From Conexibacter sp. (GTDB lineage: Bacteria > Actinomycetota > Thermoleophilia > Solirubrobacterales > 70-9): DNA of 55,965 nt. Under the pieces are notes generated by a model that saw nothing but the letters and a program-made list of their open reading frames with translations, did no database searches and was not told the DNA's origin. This document shows, piece by piece, positions 50,231 to 55,965 of this stretch; position 1 is the first letter of the stretch; every line of letters starts with the position of its first letter. The translations under genes and the position numbers were made by a program. The stretch lies in contig JADFCZ010000027.1 in the NCBI GenBank assembly GCA_018263295.1, positions 1 through 55,965 on the forward strand, given 5' to 3'.

Positions 50231-50236
50231 TACGCT
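50231..50236 (+). promoter_or_regulatory. -10 element TACGCT for the small secreted protein gene
   Basis: TACGCT ends 6 bases before ATG 50243. Confidence 0.5.
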
Positions 50237-50242
50237 CCACCG

Positions 50243-50623
50243 ATGCGCACCCGCCGAATCACCATCGCCGCCTCGTTCGTCGCCTCCTGCCTGCTGCTCG
50301 CCGGCTCCGCCTCCGCGGCGACCTCGTACAAGACGAAGGTCACCATGTCGGCAAGCCCGCCGTACTGGAACGGCGACGTCAAGTCCGCCGGCAACCTCCT
50401 CCACGGCGTGCGCAGCTGCGAGCGGAAGCGGCTGGTGAAGGTCTATAAGCGCCGTGACGGCAAGGACCAGCTCATCGGCAGCGACACGAGCAACCGGAGC
50501 GGCGTCTGGGTCGTTCCCGATGAGCCGACAAAGGGCATCTACTACGCCAAGGTCAGCGAGCGCCGGCCCGGCGACAAGCCCGGCTGCGAGCGGGATCAGT
50601 CGGGGATCGTCTACGCGGACTGA
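50243..50623 (+). CDS. Small secreted protein of unknown function
   Basis: 126 residues from ATG 50243. Signal peptide MRTRRITIAASFVASCLLLAG with cleavage near SASA-A, then about 100 residues with one predicted beta sandwich: GDVKSAGNLLHGVRSCERKRLVKVYKRRDGKDQLIGSDTSN. Two cysteines (RSCERK and PGCERD) probably form a disulfide. The CERxRxVxVYRxxxGxxxxxGxxxT pattern resembles extracellular beta-sandwich modules repeated in other actinobacterial secreted proteins. No catalytic residues recognised. Followed by dinB with its own promoter. Confidence 0.65.
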   Translation: MRTRRITIAASFVASCLLLAGSASAATSYKTKVTMSASPPYWNGDVKSAGNLLHGVRSCERKRLVKVYKRRDGKDQLIGSDTSNRSGVWVVPDEPTKGIYYAKVSERRPGDKPGCERDQSGIVYAD

Positions 50624-50672
50624 TAGCCGCGGAGGGTCCGCCGGGCTCGCCGGTCCCGTCCCCCGCCGCGGC

Positions 50673-50678
50673 TACCAT
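50673..50678 (+). promoter_or_regulatory. -10 element TACCAT for leaderless dinB
   Basis: TACCAT ends 6 bases before ATG 50685. Confidence 0.5.
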
Positions 50679-50684
50679 CGGCGC

Positions 50685-51818
50685 ATGCCGAGCGAACGTC
50701 TGTACGGTGACCCCTCGGAGTGGGATCACGCGGTCGCGCACGTCGACATGGACGCGTTCTACGTCTCGGTCGAGTTGCTCGAGCGCCCCGACCTGCGCGG
50801 GAAGCCGGTGATCGTCGGGCCGCGCGATCCGAACTCCCGCGGCGTCGTCATGACGGCCTCCTACGAGGCCCGGCGCTTCGGCGTCCACTCGGCGCTGCCG
50901 ATGGCGGTGGCGATGCGCAGGTGCCCGCAGGCGGTCGTGCTCCCGCGCAACATGGAGCGCTACCGCGACGCGTCGCGGAAGGTGATGGCGGTCCTCCACC
51001 GCTACTCCGACCTCGTCGAGGTCGTCGGCCAGGACGAGGCATACGTCGACCTGACCGCCTCCCCCGCCCCGAAGACGCGGGCCCGGCAGATCAAGCGCGA
51101 CGTCCTCGCCGAGACCGGCCTCACCTGTTCGATCGGGCTCGGGCCCAACCGCCTGATCGCGAAGATCGCATCCGACCTCGACAAGCCCGACGGCCTCTGC
51201 GTCCTCGCCCGCGAGCGCTTCCTCGAGGTCGTCGGCGACAAGCCGGCGCGGATCATCCCCGGAGTCGGCCCGAAGACCGAGCAGCGGCTCGACACCCTCG
51301 AGATCCGAACCGTCTCCGACCTCGCCCGGGCCCCTGAGAACAGCCTCTCGGCGGTCGTCGGCGCCAACCACGCCCGCTCGCTCGGCCGTCGCGCCTGCGG
51401 CTTCGGCAGCTCCGAGGTCGCGGTCGAGCGCGAGCGCAAGTCGGAGAGCCGCGAGCGCACGTTCTCGACGGATCAGACCGACCCGACGCTGATGCGCGAG
51501 GAGGTGGCGGCGATGGCGCGCACGGTCGCCGAGCACCTCGGCAAGCAGGGCATCCGCGGCCGCACGGTCACGCTGAAGATCAGGCTGGCGCCGTTCCGGA
51601 CGTTCACCCGCTCGAGGACGCTCCCTGAGCCGACCGCGGACCCGGCGGCGGTCGCCACCGCCGCCCAGGGGCTCTTCGACGCCTTCGAGCGCGACGCCGC
51701 GGTGCGCCTGCTCGGGGTCGGGATGTCGAACCTCGTCCGCGACGGGGAACGAGATGGCCCCGCCCCCGGCGGCGAAGCGCCGGCGGGGACGGGGCCGATT
51801 CAGCTGGCCCTCGGCTGA
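50685..51818 (+). CDS. dinB: DNA polymerase IV
   Basis: 377 residues from ATG 50685. Y-family translesion polymerase. Catalytic metal ligands are in VAHVDMDAFYVSVE and VGQDEAYVDLT, with the YEARRFGVHSALPM fingers segment and steric region, the GPNRLIAKIASDLDKPDG thumb segment and the little-finger domain (about 245-350). The C-terminal PIQLALG resembles a beta-clamp-binding motif. The Gly before DEAY is common in actinobacterial DinB. No LexA operator was recognised at the promoter. Confidence 0.95.
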   Translation: MPSERLYGDPSEWDHAVAHVDMDAFYVSVELLERPDLRGKPVIVGPRDPNSRGVVMTASYEARRFGVHSALPMAVAMRRCPQAVVLPRNMERYRDASRKVMAVLHRYSDLVEVVGQDEAYVDLTASPAPKTRARQIKRDVLAETGLTCSIGLGPNRLIAKIASDLDKPDGLCVLARERFLEVVGDKPARIIPGVGPKTEQRLDTLEIRTVSDLARAPENSLSAVVGANHARSLGRRACGFGSSEVAVERERKSESRERTFSTDQTDPTLMREEVAAMARTVAEHLGKQGIRGRTVTLKIRLAPFRTFTRSRTLPEPTADPAAVATAAQGLFDAFERDAAVRLLGVGMSNLVRDGERDGPAPGGEAPAGTGPIQLALG

Positions 51819-51837
51819 GGGCCGGGCCGGGCGCGGC

Positions 51838-52782
51838 TCAGCGATCGACGAGGATCGTCCCGATGCCGCCCATTCCGAGCTTGTTCTTGACGGCCTCGGT
51901 CAGATCGAACTCGCGGCCGGCGACGTAGGGACCGCGGTCAATGATCTTGGCCTTCACCTGACGGCCGTGGTAGCGGATCGTCAGCTTCGTGCCGCAGGGC
52001 ATCGTCTTGTGCGCGACGCCGATCGTCGACGGCGTCAGGGTGCCGCCGCAGGCGACGCCGTTGCCGTAGAGGCCCGGGCCGTACCAGGAGGCCTCGGCCG
52101 AGCGGAAGACGGTGACCTTGCCGGCCTTCGCCTTGCTGCCCTTCGCGACCAGGTTCCCGGCGGCGCGCACCTTGACCCGGCTGTGGCCGGCGTCGTTCGG
52201 CTTCCACTTCGTCACGAAGCGGCCCTTGCCGTTGGTCCGCGCGCGGAGCTTGTCCCCGCCGACCTTGACGGTGACCTTGCGCCGGGTCCCGGCGGGCGCG
52301 ACACGCCCCTCGATCGTCACCTTCTGGCCGACCTTGGCGCGCTTCTCGACGTGGGCATGGGTCACCGAACGGACGGTGACCTTCTTCGCCCGGGTCGTGC
52401 GGCCGTCGCTGATCGCGCGGATCCGGCCGCTGCGCTCGATCTTCACCCGCCCCTCGAAGCGCCCGGCCTTGCCGGCGCGGGTGGCGCGGGCGTCGTGCCA
52501 GTACTTGGAACCGAGGGCGCGGAACTGGATCCGGACCGGCTTCGCCGCCGGCTCGGGCTGAGCGCCGATCCCCGCGGACTGCGGCACGGCCGGCTCGAAC
52601 CGGCCGCGGACGGTCACCTTCTCGTTCGGGTGGACCGTCCTCTCGCTCGTCGACAGACTCCCCGTGCCGGGCTTCGCCTGCTCGGCGCCGGACGCGGGGC
52701 CGGCGACGGAGATCAGGACTGCGGTCGCCGGGAGCAGCAACCAGGCTGCGACCCGTCCCCGCCACTTGCGGAAACTCGTCAT
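51838..52782 (-). CDS. Secreted RlpA-like double-psi beta-barrel protein
   Basis: 314 residues from ATG 52782. A signal peptide (MTSFRKWRGRVAAWLLLPATA, cleavage near GPASGA) precedes two or three Lys/Arg-rich beta-sandwich repeats (VTVRGRFEP, VKIERSGRIRAISDG, VTIEGRVAPAG). The C-terminal 85 residues form an RlpA-like barrel: ASWYGPGLYGNGVACGGTL, PCGTKLTIRYHGRQV, IDRGPYVAGREFDL. The Asp in IDRGP is the expected catalytic residue of RlpA/expansin-like lytic enzymes. It probably remodels peptidoglycan. Expression is likely controlled by a c-di-AMP riboswitch in its leader. GCGAGGA serves as ribosome site. Confidence 0.88.
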   Translation of the reverse strand: MTSFRKWRGRVAAWLLLPATAVLISVAGPASGAEQAKPGTGSLSTSERTVHPNEKVTVRGRFEPAVPQSAGIGAQPEPAAKPVRIQFRALGSKYWHDARATRAGKAGRFEGRVKIERSGRIRAISDGRTTRAKKVTVRSVTHAHVEKRAKVGQKVTIEGRVAPAGTRRKVTVKVGGDKLRARTNGKGRFVTKWKPNDAGHSRVKVRAAGNLVAKGSKAKAGKVTVFRSAEASWYGPGLYGNGVACGGTLTPSTIGVAHKTMPCGTKLTIRYHGRQVKAKIIDRGPYVAGREFDLTEAVKNKLGMGGIGTILVDR

Positions 52783-52796
52783 CTTCGATCCTCGCT

Positions 52797-52955
52797 TTCG
52801 CCGCCTACGGGGTTAGCTGACGGGCTCGCCGCGGCCCCGGGTCTCCGGATTCCGCGCTACCGGCCGATCACGGCCGGATTCGCCCCCGCCGGCTCGTGGT
52901 GTCCGGCTGTGGGTCCCCCGCTCCGCCCGGTCGTACGGGCTGGATTGAGCGGTCT
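52797..52955 (-). promoter_or_regulatory. ydaO-type cyclic di-AMP riboswitch
   Basis: The minus-strand leader of the RlpA-like gene carries the conserved blocks of the ydaO-yuaA class in order: GCTCAATCC, the GGGGGACCCAC loop (about 52919-52909), GGGGGCGAATCCGG, GCGGAATCCGG, and the near-invariant CAGCTAACCCCGTAGGCGG (about 52819-52801), then GCGAAAGC. These are recalled from the Rfam family RF00379. In actinobacteria such elements precede wall-hydrolase genes and turn expression off when c-di-AMP binds; the OFF mode here is inferred. The element ends about 15 bases before the start codon, so the ribosome site could be sequestered. Confidence 0.88.
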
Positions 52956-53056
52956 CGTTGCTGTTGATCTATCTGGTCCGGCGGCAAGGTAGGGAGCGCC
53001 GGAGAGGGCTTGTGTGGTTCCGATCACAGTCTTTACAGAGGTGAGAAGATGTGTGC

Positions 53057-54493
53057 ATGAGTTCCGACCGCCTGACCGGCCTCGATACGTCGTTCCTGCA
53101 TCTCGAGCGCGACGGCGCCCACATGCACGTCGCCGGCACCATGATCTTCGACGGGCCCGCGCCCGACTTCGAGGAGTTCAAGGAGCATCTCGGCTCGCGC
53201 CTGCACCTGGTGCCGCGGTTCCGCCAGAAGCTCCGCTTCGTGCCCCTCGGGCAGGGTCGACCGGTCTGGGTCGACGATCCGCACCTCAATCTCGACTACC
53301 ACGTGCGCCACACCGCCCTCCCCGCCCCCGGCGACGAGGAGCAGCTCCGCACGTTCGCCGCCCGGGTCTTCTCCCAGGGCCTCGACCGCTCGAAGCCGCT
53401 CTGGGAGATGTGGGTAGTCGACGGCCTTTCGGATGACCGCTTCGCCATCGTCAGCAAGAGCCACCACTGCCTCGTCGACGGCGTCTCCGGGGTTGACATA
53501 ACCACCGTTCTCTTCGACGCCGAGGCCGAGCCCGCCCCGGCCGACGACCCGCCGCAATGGCTCCCCCGCCCCGAGCCGAGCTCGCTGCAGCTCCTGAGCT
53601 CCGCGATGACCGAGCGAGTGACCGTGCCCGCCGAGGTGATTCGCGGCGCCAGGGCGCTGATCCGGCGGCCGATGAAGGCGCTCGACGCGGTTCGCGGCGC
53701 GATCGGAGCCACCGGTTCGATCGCCGGCAAGGGGCTCTCGGCCCCCGACTCGCCACTCAACGTCGACATCGGCCCGCACCGCCGCTTCGCGTGGGTCCGC
53801 GCCGACCTCGGCGACCTGCGCCGGATCAAGGACGTCTACGGCGGCACCGTCAACGACGTCGTCCTGACAGTCGTCTCCGGTGCGCTCGGCCGGCACCTGC
53901 GCTCGCTCGGTCACGACACCGACGAGCTCGAGCTGAAGGCCATGGTCCCGGTCAGCATCCGCAGCGCCGAGCAGCACGGCGACCTCGGCAATCAGGTGAC
54001 GGCGATGATGGCCCCGCTTCCCGTCTGGTGCGAGGACCCGATCGAGCGCCTCGGGCTCGTCCGTCGCGCGATGGGCAACCTGAAGCAGTCCAAGCAGGCG
54101 GTCGGCGCGAACCTGCTCGCCGAGATGACCGACTTCGCGCCGCCGACGATCGTCTCCCAGGCCGCTCGCCTGCAGTCTCGGCAGCGCTTCTTCAACCTCG
54201 TCGTCACCAACGTCCCGGGCCCGCAGTTCCCCCTCTACGTGCTCGGGCGCCGCCTTCGCGACATGTTCCCGATGGTGCCGCTCGCACAGCGCCAGGCCGT
54301 CTGCGTCGGGATCATGAGCTACGACGGCGGCATCAACTTCGGCCTGATCGGCGACTACGAGGCGATGCCGTCGCTCAGCGCTCTCGCCGCTGACCTCAGC
54401 GACGAGCTCGAGAATCTCGCGGCGCTGGCGCCCAAGGTCGGCGGCAACGGCTCGGCGCCGAAGGAACGCGCCCGCTCGACCGCGGGCTCCTGA
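53057..54493 (+). CDS. Wax ester synthase/diacylglycerol acyltransferase
   Basis: 478 residues from ATG 53057 (GTG 53051 with AGGTGAG close upstream is an alternative). The catalytic HHxxxDG motif is His136-His-Cys-Leu-Val-Asp141-Gly142 (KSHHCLVDGVSG); LTGLDTSFLHLER at the N-terminus, PLWEMWVVDGL, and the NDVVLTVVSGALGRHLR and VTNVPGP motifs are typical of WS/DGAT. It makes triacylglycerol or wax esters at the membrane from acyl-CoA. A possible promoter (TTGTGT 53010, TTTACA 53032) lies between it and the divergent riboswitch. Confidence 0.93.
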   Translation: MSSDRLTGLDTSFLHLERDGAHMHVAGTMIFDGPAPDFEEFKEHLGSRLHLVPRFRQKLRFVPLGQGRPVWVDDPHLNLDYHVRHTALPAPGDEEQLRTFAARVFSQGLDRSKPLWEMWVVDGLSDDRFAIVSKSHHCLVDGVSGVDITTVLFDAEAEPAPADDPPQWLPRPEPSSLQLLSSAMTERVTVPAEVIRGARALIRRPMKALDAVRGAIGATGSIAGKGLSAPDSPLNVDIGPHRRFAWVRADLGDLRRIKDVYGGTVNDVVLTVVSGALGRHLRSLGHDTDELELKAMVPVSIRSAEQHGDLGNQVTAMMAPLPVWCEDPIERLGLVRRAMGNLKQSKQAVGANLLAEMTDFAPPTIVSQAARLQSRQRFFNLVVTNVPGPQFPLYVLGRRLRDMFPMVPLAQRQAVCVGIMSYDGGINFGLIGDYEAMPSLSALAADLSDELENLAALAPKVGGNGSAPKERARSTAGS

Positions 54494-54496
54494 ACC

Positions 54497-55678
54497 TCAG
54501 GCCCCCGCGGGGTCCTTCTGCGAGCCCCGCATCCGCAGCCCAAGCAGTGGATAGACGGCTGTCGAGAGCACGGCCGCGCCGACGAGCGCAGCCGACGTCG
54601 TCTCTTTCATGTGCCCCTCGGCGACGGCGATCGTCGTGATCGCGACGACGAGCGGCAATTCTGTCGAGCTGAAGAACGCGAGCGCCGCTCGGTCGCGGAA
54701 GTCGAGGACCTTCCGGTAGAGGAGCATCGCCGGGGTCCCCCGGACGACGAGGAAGAGGACGAAGAAGGTCGGTACCAATGCCGCCCGCGCCGGGTCGTCG
54801 ACGAGCGCGCTCACATCGAAGTTGACTCCGCTGACGACGAAGAAGAACGGAATCAGGAAGCCGTACCCGACCGCGCTGAGTTTCGACTCGAAGATCGTGA
54901 CCTCGCGGCCCTTCAGCGCAAGCCTCGTGATGACGCCTGCCACGAACCCACCGAGGAGCAGATCGAGACCCAGGTCCGAGGCCAGGTAGGCGAGCGCGAA
55001 CACGAGCAGGACCGAGACGCGAACAGGAAGCTGCGAGCTCGTCTCCATCGCCCCCTCGATCTTGTCCCATCCCATGCCGACGAATCGAACCGCAAACACG
55101 GCGGCGAACACGGCGACGGCGACGAAGAGCATCAAAACGGCGCCGCTGGTCAGTGGCGTGTCGGTGGAGAACAGGAACGTGATCAAGAGGATCGGACCGA
55201 ACTCGCCGACCGCCCCGGCAGCGAGCAGATAGGTGCCGAACCTGGTCTTGAGCTCGCCGGCGTCGTCGAGAATCGGAATCAGCGTGCCGATCGCCGTCGT
55301 CGCCAGCGCCGAACCGGTGAACAGGAGCGACAGGACCACTCCGGAGAGCGCGAGGATGCCTCCTAGCGAGTAGGCCAGCGCCAGCGAGATCAGCCAGCCG
55401 AACGCCGCGAGCTTCAGCGGCGCCCCCCGAATCCGCTCGAAGTCGATCTCGTAGCCGGCGAAGAAGAAGAGCATGCCGAGACCGAGGTTCGAGAAGAACA
55501 TCACGAACTGGTCGGACTGGGCGATCCCGAGGACGTCCGGCCCGATCACGATCCCGAGCAGCAGTTCGAGCACGACTACGGGGACGAACACCCAGCGCCC
55601 ACCGAAGGTGACGAGCGTCGCGGCCAGTGCGGCTGTGGCGCCGATGGCGAGGAACGAGGCGGTGTCGACGTCGACCAC
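54497..55678 (-). CDS. Cation:proton antiporter (CPA2, KefB/NapA-like)
   Basis: 393 residues, GTG start with a GAGGGGG ribosome site. About twelve membrane helices. Motifs of the CPA2 fold: FFFAGYEIDFERIRGAPLK, GSALATTAIGTLIPIL, LLGGFVAGVITRLALKGREV, and PFFFVVSGVNFD. No TrkA-N nucleotide-binding domain is attached. It should exchange K+ or Na+ for protons. The C-terminal charged tail is short. A 17-base palindrome lies over its -10 element. Three bases separate its stop from the stop of the convergent wax ester synthase gene. Confidence 0.9.
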   Translation of the reverse strand: MVDVDTASFLAIGATAALAATLVTFGGRWVFVPVVVLELLLGIVIGPDVLGIAQSDQFVMFFSNLGLGMLFFFAGYEIDFERIRGAPLKLAAFGWLISLALAYSLGGILALSGVVLSLLFTGSALATTAIGTLIPILDDAGELKTRFGTYLLAAGAVGEFGPILLITFLFSTDTPLTSGAVLMLFVAVAVFAAVFAVRFVGMGWDKIEGAMETSSQLPVRVSVLLVFALAYLASDLGLDLLLGGFVAGVITRLALKGREVTIFESKLSAVGYGFLIPFFFVVSGVNFDVSALVDDPARAALVPTFFVLFLVVRGTPAMLLYRKVLDFRDRAALAFFSSTELPLVVAITTIAVAEGHMKETTSAALVGAAVLSTAVYPLLGLRMRGSQKDPAGA

Positions 55679-55736
55679 GGTCAGCCCCCTCGGCCGGTCG
55701 CAGCCGGACGCCGCCGATCGGATTCATGCACTCCCA

Positions 55737-55753
55737 CTAGGGTTGAAACCTAG
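55737..55753. promoter_or_regulatory. Palindrome CTAGGGTTGAAACCTAG, candidate operator
   Basis: Near-perfect inverted repeat (CTAGG arms) that contains the minus-strand -10 TAGGTT (55747-55752) of the antiporter gene. It could bind a repressor; the leader downstream is about 65 bases. Confidence 0.45.
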
Positions 55754-55768
55754 CCTGGATCGGTCCCT

Positions 55769-55774
55769 TAACCT
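55769..55774 (+). promoter_or_regulatory. -10 element TAACCT for the last gene
   Basis: TAACCT ends 7 bases before the GTG at 55782. Confidence 0.5.
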
Positions 55775-55781
55775 CGGTTCG

Positions 55782-55965
55782 GTGAGCCGGCACGCAACCA
55801 GCTTCGCCGCAGCCTGCGCAATCGCTGCCCTGGCGGCCTTCGCTCCGGGCGCCTCGGCGTCCCCCGCCGGGCCCCACTCAGTCCCGCGCGCCGGGGGCGT
55901 CCCGAAGCCGAAGATCGACTGGGATCCGATCCCCTACGGCAAGGACCGCAAGCGGCAGATGGCCA
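55782..55965 (+). CDS. Secreted protein, N-terminal part; possible peptidoglycan amidase
   Basis: Open to the window edge; 61 residues visible from GTG 55782. A signal peptide (VSRHATSFAAACAIAALAAFAPGASA) is followed by a short Pro-rich linker and KIDWDPIPYGKDRKRQMA. The W.PIPyg..RkrqMA pattern resembles the start of secreted N-acetylmuramoyl-L-alanine amidases of actinobacteria (often continuing into AAYSKRHYG), but the catalytic part lies outside, so this is tentative. Divergent from the antiporter gene. Confidence 0.5.
   Translation, partial: MSRHATSFAAACAIAALAAFAPGASASPAGPHSVPRAGGVPKPKIDWDPIPYGKDRKRQMA

Noticed and set aside
1-55965. CRISPR array, prophage, integrase, transposase or toxin-antitoxin module
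   Set aside because: No regular repeats with spacers and no recognisable genes of these classes were found.

Overview
The window is about 70% GC and carries dense, mostly intact single-copy genes. It looks like a chromosomal segment from a deep-branching actinobacterium; I infer Thermoleophilia/Solirubrobacterales. The reasons are the actinobacterial gene order (pnp, M16 protease, dapB, dapA, rnj, ftsK, rodZ-like, cinA, recA, recX, miaB, miaA, dapF, hflX), RNase Y in place of the RNase E usual in Streptomyces and mycobacteria, the many leaderless genes, and a secreted propeller protein with a C-terminal Ig-like module that I associate with this order. No rRNA, convincing tRNA, CRISPR array, IS element or prophage was seen.

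Layout. 1-830: end of a peroxiredoxin and a DsbA-like protein. 938-10541: pnp, M16 protease, a divergent secreted delta-60 repeat protein, dapB, an amidase, dapA and rnj. 10542-10906: the only gene-free stretch over 300 bases, holding a REP-like hairpin, a 111-bp inverted-repeat element and a terminator. 10907-13055: sensor kinase and response regulator facing left. 13184-22563: ftsK, a RodZ-like protein, cinA, an epoxide-hydrolase-like protein (minus), thpR, recA, recX, rny. 22611-33341: membrane cytochrome c, miaB, miaA, clpP (minus), dapF, a short-chain dehydrogenase (minus), dapL, a hydrolase/cyclase fusion, an acid phosphatase (minus), hflX, dut. 33338-37797: a minus-strand five-gene operon (methyltransferase, lipid kinase, murT, second methyltransferase, gatD). 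37832-49570: a mixed region with cyclophilin lipoprotein, Bcp, hydrolase, PRC protein, flavin reductase, membrane protein, beta-propeller, carbonic anhydrase, pentapeptide protein, YCII protein plus ECF sigma factor, sulfatase, YqgE, thioredoxin-TPR and CcdA. 49837-55965: two small hypothetical genes, dinB, a c-di-AMP riboswitch with an RlpA-like secreted protein, wax ester synthase, a cation/proton antiporter, and the start of a secreted protein.

How the genes work together. The strongest theme is cell-wall precursor supply and modification. dapA, dapB and dapL give the short aminotransferase route to LL-diaminopimelate, dapF should epimerise it, MurT/GatD should amidate lipid II, and a ydaO-type c-di-AMP riboswitch controls an RlpA-like wall protein. 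A second theme is RNA turnover: PNPase, RNase J and RNase Y all lie within 22 kb. A third is DNA maintenance: recA, recX, dinB, dut, ftsK.

Most unusual points. The two catalytic cysteines of DapF are both serine. A methyltransferase gene sits between murT and gatD. About 18 genes start 4-10 bases after a TAnnnT -10 hexamer, which implies widespread leaderless transcription. bcp appears to use an ATC start codon behind a perfect Shine-Dalgarno. Three convergent gene pairs end in one shared CTAG. A 9-bp hairpin downstream of rnj recurs 39 kb away, downstream of ccdA, with a compensatory base-pair change.
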